64,000 nt of DNA from Caprella mutica (GCA_947561585.1 CANNZV010001114.1:183265-247264); one strand, 5' to 3'. Positions 22,861 to 34,661 are shown, counted from the first letter of the stretch. The notes: generated by a model not told the origin, from the letters alone. A program made the numbers and translations.

Positions 22861-24225
22861 TAGGTTTTAGTTGATATCTTATAGAATGAGAAAAACTAAT
22901 TTATTGTATTTATAATTTATAGATGTTTAATATAAAAAGCTTGCAATAAATTTTGAAGCATATTGATCATTTCACATTATTGTCACTACATATGAAACTT
23001 AAAAAACAATTTTTCAAATACCATAAATAACAATTCCCAAATCTCAATGGAAATACTAATGGAAATTAATGAAAGATATGACCATAGAGAGTATGTATTT
23101 ATCCTTGAATGGCTCTATAATTATCACCACAATGTCCACCTAATTACATTATTAGTTAACCTCCCCAAAATTAAAAAAATAAAACAACTATCTTCAATAG
23201 AAAAGTATATTTAAATTTTACTTGAATTTGAAGTTTTTTATTTGTGAGACTTTTTCCTAATAATAATTGACTGGAAAAAGAAGTGCAATCAAACTAGTGA
23301 ATTTAGACCAACTATACAAGCAAGTTTTTAAATACATTATTTATGATTTCATTGAAATTCTATATTTAAGTATTTAATCTGGCATTTCAATGCATTGAAA
23401 GAATTTAAATAAACATGAAGTTTTCTCCACTTATTGAAAATATCATATGAACTTTATTTTAACTTCAGACATGTTACTTGTTATAATCTAAATGTTACAT
23501 TCGTTAATAATCTTTTAAATTGGAACTAATTTTTCCATAATTTGAACAAATTATTCTTCATGTTTGTTATTATTTGCATAAATTCTGTACAACTAACACT
23601 ACAGTGGTTATTGTTAGATCTTGTCGATGAAGTTGAATATTTATCAGAATCGATTGACAAATGTAGGTACTTCATAAAACAAATCAATGATATTAAGAAG
23701 AAAACTTGAGTCATTTCTCTAGATTTGATTGTAGACAAAGAGAAATGGCAAGGTAAAAAGGCATAATAAAAAATGGCAATGGTATGGTTTCTAAGATAAA
23801 ATTTCTCTGTTTCTGGAAAGTATTGACTTATTAAGGTAAACTTGTTCAGTTTAAAGGTTACGCCACAGGAGGTTATCTTACAAAACTGTCTCATTGTTTG
23901 GCAGCCATGCTAATACCAATGACAACAATTGCCTTGTCATTTGGGCAGTTTGATTTTACAAGTTTTACACCATTGTGCAATTTTTTTCAATATACCACTC
24001 ACACCGGTTTGCTTAAAGTCATAAAATTGCTATACCAAAAGGTAAATGCTATTGTTCATCAATAATTATCACTGTTTCATTTCAACAGAAAAGTAATAGT
24101 CATTGACCTTCTGTCAATTCCAACAAGCCACTACATTTGTTGTAGTGCGAAAAATTTAATTGCTCGTGCGATTTGAGCTTGGAGAGATGCAAAAAGAATT
24201 ATGTAATGCACTTTGAATAGATAAA
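22861..24225. other. AT-rich gene-free stretch
   Basis: I find no TIRs or tandem arrays. A 122-codon minus-strand frame (23894-23526) has a basic/hydrophobic start and a Ser-rich middle but matches no family I know. Because the surroundings are AT-rich and lack promoter-like conservation I do not call it a gene, but it is the longest unexplained frame outside the repeats and the Polinton. Confidence 0.4.
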
Positions 24226-24233
24226 AATATTTC

Positions 24234-24777
24234 GGTAAACTCCTAGTTTGGTTGACCCTTGGATAGGGTCAACTAAACTAGGAAGCGGGTATATAAATCC
24301 TATATTATAGCGTTGAACAATAAAAAAATAATTTCAAATTATTTTATGATATTATGATAGTTGTAAAATAACTCTTATGCTATTATGATATTATGATTTT
24401 TACAATTGAAATATAAATGAAAATAAAATATTATTTGAATGTAATATGTATCTATAATACCGATCAACTATTCAAGAGAATGTCATATGATTGAAAAAAA
24501 ATATAAACTTTTAAAATATCTTCCATCCTTCAACTATTCAAGAAAAGTTTTATAATTTGTTAACTGTGCCATTTGAACATTCTACAAGTAGAAAAGTATG
24601 CGGAGGACTGGAGCAAATGTCTACACTTTCTTCAACATCATGACCTAATAAAAAAGAAACGGATCCTTTTATGTAAAATATGATTTAAATATTAATATCC
24701 CTTTATATTATATAGTATATACCCTCTTCCTAGTTTAGTTGACCCTATCCAAGGGTCAACTAAACTAGGAGTTTACC
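24234..24777. mobile_element. MITE with palindromic ends and 8-bp target duplication
   Basis: 544 bp between perfect 8-bp copies of AATATTTC (24226-24233 and 24778-24785). The ends are GGTAAACTCCTAGTTTGGTT and its inverse. Each end is also a hairpin by itself: CCTAGTTTAGTTGACCC, then CTATCCAAGGG, then TCAACTAAACTAGG. The interior is AT-rich and non-coding. An 8-bp duplication fits hAT, P or Merlin superfamilies; the terminal GG argues against typical hAT ends (CA). Confidence 0.82.
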
Positions 24778-25117
24778 AATATTTCATCTTGATATTGTAC
24801 AAAGTAGAATTGTAAGACACAGATACTCTAGGCCTATAGGGGTTTCATTTAATTGTAGTTATGGCGCAGTTACTCTAAAATTGTGGAATTATGCGGCTCT
24901 GCTAACTTATTTTGATCTCAAGTGTATTTGTTTAATGTGATTTGGGCATATGTTAAGATATTTATCATAAATGCATTTTGGGATCTAATAGACTTAGTAT
25001 TATCTTTATATCGGATTCTGAGTCCACAAATATAAGGTTTATAGGTACAGAGTGATACTTGCCAAGTTATCAGTTGGAAAAACAAGTCCCAAATATTGGA
25101 AAGGAATAAGGTATTGC

Positions 25118-26620
25118 CAGATGTGGGCGACGCTACTTTGGAAAACAGCCGGCGCTGTCGCTTCAGCTATATGCTGAATAATGTGGTGCCAGTGCCGCTA
25201 CTTTCTCAAAAAACAGTGGCACTGCCGCTGCCGCAAAGTAAAGCGGCAAAGCTACAGCGCTAATTTTGAAAAAATGTATCACATATACTATTTAATTGAA
25301 TTTATTATATCTAAGGCCACGTGCAGTGGAGTTATTTGTAGGTGATCCCCTGAAGAAGATTACTAGCAAGGGTAAGGACAAATATAGAGTAGCTACGAGA
25401 TATAACTCGTTTATCAACAACAGAGAATTCAAGAGGAATACATTGGAAACCAGTGATGCAGTCCTTAAGAGTGCCGGTGAGGAAAACTCATCAGAAAACA
25501 CCCACTGTAGAATACTGAAATTGATCCCCTTTTATGTTTCACCTGTTACCAGGCCTTTTTTCGAAAGATACACATGAGAAATCAATGTTACTATGGGCGG
25601 AGAAGTATTTTAAGACTGATTACCAAACAGTATTATTCACAGACAAAATGAGTGCTACTCTTGAGGGCTCTAGCGGTTGGGTTAAAACTTGGCTCCTTAT
25701 TGGCTCACCACATCGCCAATAAATTTGACGTCAACGTACACTTGGGATGTGATGATTTGGATTGACAGCCTGACACCATTGGAAATGAACTGGTTGGATC
25801 TTCAAGGATTACAGGAGTGCAATAAAAATTCCTAATTATATTAACTCTTTGAAGTGAGGATTCGTTCATTGGCTGAAATGAGTCATTCTTCGCTCATAAG
25901 AAAGGTCATTTTCAAGATGGAAAATGCCCCTTTCACTCTGCTAAGGCAATTTTAAATTTCCTGAGAAATAATAAGTTCGTCGATGACAAGTTAATAGTAT
26001 GGACCAGTCTCTCTCCAGAATTAAACCCTCTGTTCTTCATGAAGCAGAATGTGAATGTGGGAGAACTTCAGTTCTCGTAGAAAGATCAGCTCTGGACTGA
26101 AACTGAAGACTCTTGTAAGACGATATAGTTTAATACAATTAAGAAATGGACAGATTGGTTGGATAAGCGTCTTTTGAATGTGATTGAAAAGAAAGGAAAT
26201 CGAACCGAATATTAACTTAACATTAGTAGTTCATGATATGATTCGTCATCTTTGATTCAAATATATTTCAAATTATTCCCATTGAACGCTATGGTTAAAA
26301 AAACATTTCCATTTAAATTACCTAAAACATTTATTAATACATTTTCATTGTGATGCACATGACCTTGGTATAATGAAAATGGGTAATTTTTTGCAAAATA
26401 GTAGTAATATCCAAAATCTAGATTCCTCAGATAACTTTAACATTTCTGAATTTAGAAAAAGTGGCAGCGCTCTAGCGCAAAAAACCTCAAAGCGGTTCTG
26501 AAAAAAGTTGCGGTGCTGCCGCTATATTACTATAAATAGAAGTAGCGGTGCTGCCGCTACTCAAGAAGGAAGCGCCGCTTATATCGCGCGCTACAAGTAG
26601 TGGCGCTGTACCAACCTCTG
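25118..26620. mobile_element. hAT-like element with GC-rich subterminal repeats
   Basis: The left end CAGATGTGGGCGACGCTAC (25118) and right end, inverted, CAGAGGTTGGTACAGCGCCA (from 26620) form imperfect TIRs. Both are followed by clusters of GCGGCAGCGCCGCTAC-like motifs over ~150 bp, much more GC-rich than the flanks. The flanks GGTATTGC (25110-25117) and GGTAATAC (26621-26628) agree at 6 of 8, fitting an old 8-bp duplication. CAGAGGT-type ends plus subterminal repeats suggest hAT. The interior is a Tc1-like pseudogene. Confidence 0.6.
25296..26215 (+). pseudogene. Tc1-like transposase pseudogene
   Basis: Pieces of a Tc1-type transposase run left to right in shifting frames. 25305-25575 includes SPVTRPFF. 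25575-25722 reads MLLWAEKYFKTDYQTVLFTD, with the first catalytic Asp at TD, and SSGWVKTWLLIGSP. Then come FFAHKKG, FQDG, FLRN, VDDK and SLSPELNP-like remnants with an SPxLNP counterpart near 26010. It ends with KRLLNVIEKKGN near 26195. There are many stops and frameshifts. It lies inside the hAT-like element; its own TIRs are not recognisable. Confidence 0.65.
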
Positions 26621-26659
26621 GGTAATACTCATCGTCAATCAAAAGTCAACCATCTCTAA

Positions 26660-26770
26660 CTACATTTTTGCAACTGGGTAGTGATACAGAAAAAAATTGA
26701 ATGCTAATATGTACACAGATGTTCTTCATTTGGTTAAGGTGAATGACTAAGACTTTTATCAACTGGAATC
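26660..26770 (+). promoter_or_regulatory. Orphan copy of a secreted-peptide upstream block
   Basis: CAACTGGGTAGTGATACAG, GAATGCTAATATGTACACAG, ATGTTCTTCATTTGG and GAATGACTAAGACTTTTATC match inverted blocks at 9955-10070 and 55915-56035, and the start of the block matches the region upstream of the 21645 gene. No leader-peptide ATG follows, so the gene was lost or never copied. Confidence 0.45.
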
Positions 26771-28772
26771 GATAACCGATATATGCAATCATTATGGTCA
26801 TATTTAGCTTGTATTGAAAATAGAAATATTTTTTGTCGGTAACAAAAGTTTTGATCATTTTGTGTAGTCATTACAGATACATCGATATTTGAAGTTATCT
26901 ATTCACGTATTTATTTCATCATAATATTGTAAGTAAATTAAAAGAAAAGGATCAAAAATGTCCATTTAGTGAATACGTGGTAATTTCTTTCATAATCGTT
27001 AACAAAGAGTTTGTTTATCTTCATAAATAAGTTTTAAAAAAATCGAATTTTAGAAATATTTACACACTATTCACACTAATGAATATTATACGCTGATATA
27101 TATAAATATTCTCTGACAACACTTGTAGGATAAAAATAATATGGCGCCAATAACTTGCGAAACTTAAATCTATCTATCACCAAATAGCGCTTATTCAAAA
27201 TATAATTTATTTTCTTCTTTACAACGATAATGATTTAGAAGAACAGATTACATCATATTACATACTGAATTATTGTGATTCCAATAAAAAACATACAAGC
27301 AATTGTTTGATTTCACACGCACTCCATAAATTCTTAGAACAACCAAATTTTATTGGTTGTGTGTATTAATTGATCTCAGTATTGAATTAGGTTTTTAACG
27401 CTTCATTCTTTTCAGTTTATTGGAGACTGAATTAAATATTGTCTATCAATTGTAAAGAAAATAAATGTGAATATTTATAATTGCATGCTACATTAGAAGC
27501 TTTAATTTTAAAATACCTAGTTTAACAAAACGGATTAATAGGCAAATGAACGAAATATAAAGAGCATCGTCGGATTAGTGCTGACATGGAAAGAGTTCAA
27601 TTTTAAATCCAAAGAGAGGAAGAATTAGTAACCGAGCTATAACAGAAGTTCACGGCCTATTTCTAAAATACAATCGTCACATCAAATAACTAAGATTACT
27701 TAGATATTTGATGTACAGATTGGCTTTATCACTGTTGAAATTAAAATCATCACTCTGACTTTCATTTTGTAGGTGGTAGCCTGAAAGGCCCTAGTTAAAA
27801 TCTAAACTTGTTCCTTCCTTTTTGCACTTAAAACACATTTCTCAATTTGGTCAATATTTTATAAATGGAATAGTTATTATTATGTTTTCAAAACCTGGAA
27901 ACAAAACTATTCTATTGTCTAATAAATATATTCTTTATGTTTGAACTTGCTTCATTGTCCGTTTTCTGACCGTTTGCGCAAAGCCATTTTCACCGCCCAT
28001 TAATAAAATCGTTATAATATTCACAACAATGAAAATTTAACTGAAATTGGTGAAGGGTGCAACCATGCATAGTAAATAAATAGTAAAGTATGCTAAGTAC
28101 AATTTGGAACCTCCGAAAATACTACACGGACGTGACATCGATTAAAATGGATGACCTCACACAAGTAATTTACAAATAAGAACTGTGCTATTATTCAGTT
28201 AAATGTGCATTTTCATGGAAATTGACTTGAATATAATTTTGTTTCTATCACGTTTTACACTCTATTCCCATATAATAATCAACTTAATAGCCTCCAAACT
28301 CTCCAGTAGAAAAAAGGTGCCTGAAGGATCTAAGATACATTTGCATTTATCTGATTAAATAAGAATTTTTATTGAAAATTTCATTCGTCAAATTGTGCTT
28401 AAAATACCCTTTTACTATAGGCAATACCAACTAGATACCAACTTACAATTTACAAGTTTGCCAATAAGCCAACTTATAAGGGCCAGCCTGGTATTAAATA
28501 TATAACTGTTATCTAGGTACTGGAAACTAACCAAACATATTGTTAATTGACATATACTATCTATTTAGTTATCCCACCTATATAACTCTCATTTTGACAT
28601 TACTTCATCTGATTTTGTGTGACGTCACTTGTTTACATCGTTTCTGAAGACCAGAATCAAGTTCACCGTAAATGAAATTGAAACTTAGTATAATTTTCTA
28701 TCTATTTACTATATGTGCAACAAACAAAATGATTTTTGAAAGAGAACTTTATCATCAGAAGTTGTTGAAATA
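26771..28772. other. Gene-free stretch with repeat fragments
   Basis: 27585-27720 is the R3 repeat (AGTAACCGAGCTATAACAG, CAATCGTCACATCAAATAAC). 27955-28020 is the inverted counterpart of 20815-20875 (GCGCAAAGCCATTTTCACCG), an IS630-like fragment. The rest is AT-rich with no gene or element ends I can support. Confidence 0.5.
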
Positions 28773-29824
28773 GGTATTATAGGAATTTTCCCCGCAAGAA
28801 AATTTACCGTGGGAAATTTCGCCGTAAGAAAGTTCGCCGTAAGGAATTTCCACCGTAAGGAATTTTCGCCGTAAATTTTATTTTCAACTCTCGGATTAAG
28901 AACCCCAGACAAATAAAGTGATCACCACAATAATTGCTAGAGTCCTTCTTTAACCCCGCTTAAAAGGATACTGATAAAAAGAGAAAACAGACTATTTATG
29001 TATGAATAGTGACTTTAGTCTGATTTCAGTTTTATTTTAATTTAATTTTAGATAGGGGTTTAACGTCTGCTTCGGAACCAAAGGCCATATCGCTGACGTC
29101 AAAATGAAATTAGGGAAAAGGAACGGAGAGAAGCAGTCAGAAAGGAAAGTGGATTCGTGAACAAAGTCACCTATCACCGTCGGTGATAAAGCTCATGGAT
29201 GCAGAAAAGCTACTACGTGAATGCAGTCACTTACCAAAGAATGTGACAAAAAGGGACACAAGCACCAGTGCCTGAACTCACGGATGGAAGAGGAAAAGGT
29301 AGAGGCGATAGTAAATGAAGAATACGAGTCTACCTAATACAAAAATGTAAGATCTCGTAGTTGAAGAGCATAACCCTAGAGGTATCCTCTAAAGTTGCAA
29401 GTCTATAGCGTTTTAAAAATTGATAAACATAGTAAAAAAAAATTTTACTTGATGGACAATGAAACATAACACAAATTGATCGTGTAATTTGCCTTTGGTA
29501 ACCAGTTTACCAACTGATATCATGTAAACATTCATGACATCGTCAAAATTAGGTTTAACTAAAAAATAAAGAACAAACTAAGAACAAATACATAAGTTTG
29601 ATTGTTTATCCAATTTTGTTTTTTCTTTGTATGAAATTGTTATTGTTTGCTATCAAGTGTCTTGTTAAACTATTGTGACTCTCTCAATTCTAACGATTGA
29701 TGTGGTGATCACTGAATTTGTCTGGGGTACTCAAGTCGAGAGTTAAAAAAAATTCTTTGCGTCGAATTTTCTTGCAGCAAAATTTCCTATGTTGAATTTT
29801 CTAATGGCGAAAGTTTCGATCACG
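28773..29824. mobile_element. Foldback-like element FB-3 with AATTTCGCCGTAAG tandem termini
   Basis: A perfect 9-bp duplication GTTGAAATA flanks it (28764-28772 and 29825-29833). The left end is GGTATTAT followed by about six 15-16-bp units of the GGAATTTCGCCGTAAG type. The right end, inverted, is CGTGATCG plus about five decayed units. Just inside both arrays lies a better-matched 45-bp arm (CCCCAGACAAAT, then GTGATCACCACA). The interior includes repeat R2 copy c. The element itself sits in an IS630-like terminal region (29834-29880). No coding frame is evident. Confidence 0.82.
29040..29410 (-). repeat. Dispersed repeat R2, copy c, inside FB-3
   Basis: Reverse orientation relative to copies a and b: GTTTAACGTCTGCTTCGGAA, CGCTGACGTCAAAATGAAAT, GTGAATGCAGTCACTTACC, ATCCTCTAAAGTTGCAAG. 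It lies wholly inside the foldback element, so this element captured R2, or R2 belongs to its interior. Confidence 0.65.
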
Positions 29825-29833
29825 GTTGAAATA

Positions 29834-29880
29834 TACTAATTTAAAGTTAGGCGCACTTTTTTCTGGGACACCTTGTATGC
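29834..29880 (-). repeat. IS630-like terminal fragment
   Basis: The sequence before GGGACACCTTGTATG at 29868 is the right end of an IS630-like element (compare ACAGGGTGTCCC at 20655 and ACAGGATGCCCCGAAAAAAC at 54303). The left part was separated by FB-3. The partner terminus is not identifiable with certainty. Confidence 0.45.
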
Positions 29881-29884
29881 ATAA

Positions 29885-30290
29885 GGATAAACAAACGATA
29901 TATTTGCCTACATGGTATTCTTTATATGGGAGACAAGATATCAACGGTGGATACTGTCACCAATAGTCAGAATGATACAATTTATGCCAAAAGTTCTGAT
30001 GACTTTTTGGTGAATCTTCAGAGCCATTTGAAACGCCAAAAGCCTTCTTCTAATTTGAAATAAGATGTTGTTGCATCGAATGAGACTACTCTCCTATTAT
30101 CTCCATCAATGAATGACTTAAAATCAGCAGTGTGTAACTGAATATGTTGTAGGAAAACGTATTTACTGAACTCTTTGAATCAATTTGGAACCAATTTCAT
30201 TTACAATATTTATATGAAATGTAAGTCCACTCGGCAAATGTGACTCAAAGGGGGTGGCTAAGTAAAGTTAAGGGATTTTGGGTTCCTATA
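29885..30290 (+). pseudogene. Decayed Tc1/mariner transposase fragment, copy 2
   Basis: Parallel to 19935-20330: TAAACAAACGATAT, CTACATGGTATTC, GTGGATACTGTCACCAATAG, CAAAAGCCTTCTTC. The translated middle (STVDTVTNSQNDTIYAKS, LKRQKPSSN) is the same transposase region, with different stops from copy 1. The two copies therefore decayed independently after duplication or separate insertion. Confidence 0.55.
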
Positions 30291-30599
30291 TCTCTTTTCT
30301 TTTACGATTTTTTTTTCTGAAGCTAAATCATTCTAAGTAATTCTAATTTCAACAATTCAGTAATGTGCATTGTAGGAGTGGAGTGTTATTTTATATATCT
30401 CTAGACCAAGCGTGGCTAAGGAGAGGTGGCAGCTGGGATATGCTAGCCCTCAATACGAATCTGAAAATTTGAAAAATGACTGAACTTTATTATCACTTGA
30501 TAATTAGGCCAAATAATTAATCTTAATATATTTTAGAATTCTGATAGATGAAATAAATTGTTAATTTTATATTTATAATAGTTAAATTAATCAAGTAAT

Positions 30600-30837
30600 T
30601 TAAAAATAATATTACAACTTCCAAATCATGCTGCAGTAACCAATCAAATACAGACAATAATTGGTGATTTTAATTCTACTAGTGGCCAGTGAGAGCCATA
30701 ATTAAATGAGTAATTAAACATAATAAATAAACACAAGTGTTTAATATTTGGTAAGTGGATGACTCATCGCTGGGAAACTAAGATAAATATCGGAAATTTC
30801 AGTGATTAAAGTCAGTATCTTCAAATCACTTTTACGA
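30600..30837 (+). promoter_or_regulatory. Upstream region of secreted-peptide copy 3, detached from its gene
   Basis: It contains the family's upstream blocks (ATAATTAAATGAGTAATTAA, GTGGATGACTCATCGCTGGG, AACTAAGATAAATATCGGAA, CAGTGATTAAAGTCAGTATC, TTCAAATCACTTTTACGA). It stops exactly where the 3.57-kb element 30838-34403 begins. The rest of the leader region resumes at 34406 (GCAACTACCAAAACTAC), next to the coding sequence at 34437. Confidence 0.7.
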
Positions 30838-31004
30838 CCCGCGCAAAAAATGGATATTCCCAAAACATTCTCGGAATATTCCCAAGGAATATTCCATGAT
30901 GATCATTTTTCGATATTCAGGGAATGCAGTTTTTTGACACTTTTATGGAATAGTCCCATAAATCACAAGGGAAAATCTAGGGAATCCCAGAGATGAATCT
31001 CAAT

Positions 31005-31465
31005 GGAATAATGAAGGAATACCAATGGAATAAGACATTAAAGTAAGAGGGAATATTGAAGGAATACCTATGGAAGAAGACATCTAAAAGAAGAGGGAAT
31101 ATTGAAGGAATACCTATGGAAGAAGACATCTAAATGAGTAGGGAATGTTAAAGGAATACATATGGAAGAGGACATCTAAAGGAAGAGGGAATATTGAAGG
31201 AAAACCTATGGAATAAGACATCTAAATGAGGAGGGAATATTGAAGGAATACATATGGAATAGGACATCTAAAGGAAGAGGGAATATTGAAGGAAAACCTA
31301 TGGAATAAGGCATCTAAATGAGGAGGGCATATTGAAGGAATACATATGGAATAAGACAACTAAAGGAAGAGGGAATATTGAAGGGATATCTTTTGAATGA
31401 GTCATCCAAAGAAAGAGGGAATATTGAAGAAGTACCAATGGAATAAGACATCTAAAAGAAGAGGG
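31005..31465. repeat. 46-bp tandem repeat inside the 30838-34403 element
   Basis: About nine to ten copies of a 46-bp unit: GAGGGAATATTGAAGGAATA, CCTATGGAAGAAGACATCTA, AAAGAA. Variants include ACATATGGAATAGG and AAATGAGGA. No open frame is conserved. Confidence 0.85.
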
Positions 31466-31894
31466 ATCACTGGCCATGTATCACTATTCACTTGAGTGCA
31501 TAACTTAATTGTCACATAGCTATACACCAAGAAGTTTAACTTGAACAAATAACTGTATAAAAAAATCTACGAATATTAACACTTTAATTACAGGACACAT
31601 TACTTACATCTAGGTATTTCCACAATTGTCCTTTTGTACTGGGATGAAATGAAAGAAACTAAACATACGTCAATCATTTTATTAAAATATCAAATAGTAC
31701 ATGATTTAGAAAGAGCATAATGTAATCAAGCACAAATTAATTCCTGGGCAACTTGTTTATATGTTGTTGAGGTTCTATTTATGTTCTATAAACTCTCAGT
31801 ATTTTTCACTAGATATTTCTTATTTATTCTATACCGCTATGGTTGTACTTTTCAATTGCAATGTTTTCAATTTTTAGTTAAGAAAAGCTCACAG

Positions 31895-32100
31895 GTTTCA
31901 TTTCCCATCACCTCCTCATTTTCCTCTTCCATCTGTTAATGCAGTCAACACTCAACAGTGCTATCGTATCTTTTTGCAAAATTATTGACCACTACAATTG
32001 ATTGGTGGTAGCTTAATTTGCTATGAGCTACTTTCCTGTATGACAACTAGTACAAAGTCTTTTCCATTTGGTTCTTTACATTAACCTGGAGCAAATTTAT
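31895..32100 (+). repeat. Dispersed repeat R2, copy d (partial)
   Basis: It matches the middle of R2: TTCCCATCACCTCCTCATTT, CCTCTTCCATCTG, TGACCAC, GAGCTACTTTCCTGTATGAC. It is more diverged than the others. Confidence 0.5.
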
Positions 32101-33414
32101 TCAATCAAGCACTTTATTTTGTCATTATTCTTAAATTCATTGATATTCTCGACTATGAAGTGAATCTAGTGGTGTCAGCGCAGCTATAGTTTTAGTGCAC
32201 GCACTTCATACTATATAGTACACACAATGAAATGAAGAGGACATGTCTCTAGATTTGTAACCTCTTAAAGTAAACCATATTGCCAGAAACTGTGACAGCG
32301 GTACCTAAAAAGAAATAAAATAGATAATTATCATCTATCAATAATCTGTATTCAATAAGTTAATCTATAAACTAAATAAAAAACATAGGTGAAAGAGTAG
32401 ATAGTAAAGGGAATACAGAATTAGATAAGGAAAAAGGTTTTGAGAAACCATAAGGGTCAAAAAAGTAAAGAAATCAAATTAAAGTAAAACAAGAAAGGGC
32501 TCATGAACGAAGAAAAGCTACTATGAACATTATTAACACTGAAAATCATTATTGGCACTTTCAAAATTTTAATATTAAAATCTAGTCAGTTAAAGAACAG
32601 GTCACTGAAGAAATAATTTTATGAAATTTTATATTTCACTTACAGAGGCTAGAGAATATATATTGTTTAACCTAGGTTATAGCTAATTATTAATAAACAT
32701 TTCGTAATTTAAATTAATATAGTGAACCCATTTACAATTAAAGTATAAACTGAGTATATATGAATAGAAATAGGCCTACAAACTAAAATAGTACGGTAAG
32801 TAGGTTCATGCAGGTAAATTGCAGCATTTTAATTTTTTATTGCATTTCAATTATGAACCAAAATTCCATTAATGTGTTGCATTGCTATCAAATGGAGCGC
32901 AGTGCATGCTATAATTTATTAATTTAAGTTTTTAACGTGTGTTTTGAATATATGATGTGTATGTTGCTAGAAGCCGCAGTTAGTTAGTGTACCGCAATTT
33001 ACCTACTTGACCCTACTCTTTTTCCGTTATCACCAGATATCAATACTTAACTTTAAACCAAAATTTAAAATTGTTGAGTGATAACTGCTGTTGATTAAAT
33101 ATGAAACAATGGTGTACATACGTTAAACATTTACAATCACAATACTAACCTCTTTTTTCTTGAATTGACACTAATTTAACTACTATCTATTATAACCCGT
33201 CTATTACGTCTGAACTGCAGTGGTGCAAGGCGAAAACTAAATTGGATAAAAAATATTTTGGCTACCTGATTCGCAACTTTTAGTAGTTTCGCATTTCATA
33301 CAAACGAAATAAGTAATTTTTGTAGGTACTACTAATTTCTGATAGGGAGCCAGCATTAAATTTACTGATCCGATATTCTATTCATTTAGATCGATATTTT
33401 TAACTTACTTGTTT
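32101..33414. other. Interior of the 30838-34403 element, no gene seen
   Basis: AT-rich DNA between the two R2 copies. I see no frame above ~60 codons, no tandem array and no nested TIRs. Confidence 0.45.
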
Positions 33415-33690
33415 GTTTAGTATCTGCTCTAGAACAAAAGGCCATAACGCTGACGTTTTGAAATACAAGAGACTGGAAGAAGCAACCAGAAAGGAAACTG
33501 ACTTATAGAAGAAGTCACATTATAAGTCGGTGACAAAGCTCATGGATGCAGAAAAGCTCCGTGAAGGAGTTTCGTTATTAATGGAAGATGAAAATGAAAG
33601 GACATACTTAACACGAAAATCTAACACCTCATAGACGAAGAGCTTAACTCTTGCGCTATTCTCAAAAACTACAAGGAGCGTTAAAAGTTA
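33415..33690 (-). repeat. Dispersed repeat R2, copy e
   Basis: Inverted relative to copy d in the same element: AACAAAAGGCCATAACGCTG, AAGCTCATGGATGCAGAAAA, CTTAACTCTTGCGCTATTCT. Copies d and e might form the inner arms of the element. Confidence 0.55.
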
Positions 33691-34436
33691 TATAGTTGGT
33701 AAAAATTAGAAGAGAACATATGAAATCCAAATTACAACAGTTCATCTCACAAACTAACGTTTCTTAGTTTTCAAATTAGACAACCAAACTCTAAGGAAAG
33801 AGAAAAAATCATCGTTCGATTCAATTGACATTCCTTTGTTGTTTGAAATACATACTTTAAATTTCCCTTCTTCCAAGAACATTCCTTCATATAACCCAAT
33901 GGGATATATTCCTCATCAAAAATATTGAAATAGTTCCAGGGATATTCAAAAGTATTTCTTAGGAAGTAAAATTTTTCATTCGATTCTCGTTACATTCCGT
34001 CATTGTTTCACTAAGAATACTGTAGATCCCAAATGTCCCAGGGATATTCCTTCGTTATATTTTTGGGAATACTATTATATGTAACTAGCTTGAAAATTCT
34101 TGGGATATTTATGGGATATTCATAATGGAATGCTATCAAAAATATATATTCCAACAATATTCCAATTTGTTTCGCATGGAATACTATAGAAATATGATAT
34201 TCCCTGAATATCCTAGGATGATATCTGACCGAATACTGTAACTCTCCAATATTCCTGGAATATTCCCTCGTATAAGAATTTGAATAGTATCCAATATTAT
34301 TGTTACAGGAATATTCCTTCATCATCAAACTGTGAGTGCAGACTAGGAGGGAATATTGTAGATATTAAGGGAATATCCCAGGCATAAAACCTTCTTGCCC
34401 GGGGAGCAACTACCAAAACTACAATTTCTTTGCATC

Positions 34437-34661
34437 ATGAAGATCGGAATCACCTGCCTAGCCATTGCTTTGGCTATTTTCTGCCTCACTAACTTCGCTG
34501 TTGGAAACCGTTTTGAGGACTCTGAAGAACAAGTTCGTGGACTATTCCAGAGCGGTGAAATAAACACGATTCACAATCACAACCACAACGACGAATATGG
34601 TGGTAATTCTCACAATAATTGCTTGAACCCATCGGGTCCAGTTAATTCTTTTGGTAGATAA
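34437..34661 (+). CDS. Small secreted peptide, His/Asn-rich C-terminus
   Basis: 74 codons. The signal peptide (MKIGITCLAIALAIFC) and acidic DSEEQVRGL segment match the 21645 copy almost perfectly. After residue ~38 the sequence is unrelated: SGEINTIHNHNHNDEYGG, then NSHNNCLNPSGPVNSFGR, with a single Cys. The new tail may be a frameshifted or recombined version, or a truly different mature peptide; the 3' flank again matches the family (TTTGGTAGATAAATTTGATC, then CATGAAACTAA). The promoter-like region is 3.6 kb upstream, beyond the element at 30838-34403. It may therefore be silent or use element sequences. The start follows the conserved ATG. Confidence 0.6.
   Translation: MKIGITCLAIALAIFCLTNFAVGNRFEDSEEQVRGLFQSGEINTIHNHNHNDEYGGNSHNNCLNPSGPVNSFGR

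Larger units (their letters stand above)
30838..34403. mobile_element. 3.57-kb element with CCCG-CAA ends and GGAATATTCC repeats, splitting a secreted-peptide gene
   Basis: The left end CCCGCGCAAAAAATGGATAT and the right end read inverted, CCCGGGCAAGAAGG with GGGATATTCCC further in, are weak TIRs. The flanking GA occurs on both sides (30836-30837, 34404-34405), and the uninterrupted paralogue at 21625 has a single GA. Both terminal regions (30850-31470, 33830-34390) are rich in GGAATATTCC-type palindromes. Inside lie a 46-bp tandem array and two R2 copies in inverted orientation. There is no transposase frame. It shares the CCC ends and palindromes with 57010-58375. Superfamily unknown. Confidence 0.65.

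Noticed and set aside
23526..23894. 122-codon minus-strand frame
   Set aside because: No domain, no upstream conservation, AT-rich; kept only as a note.
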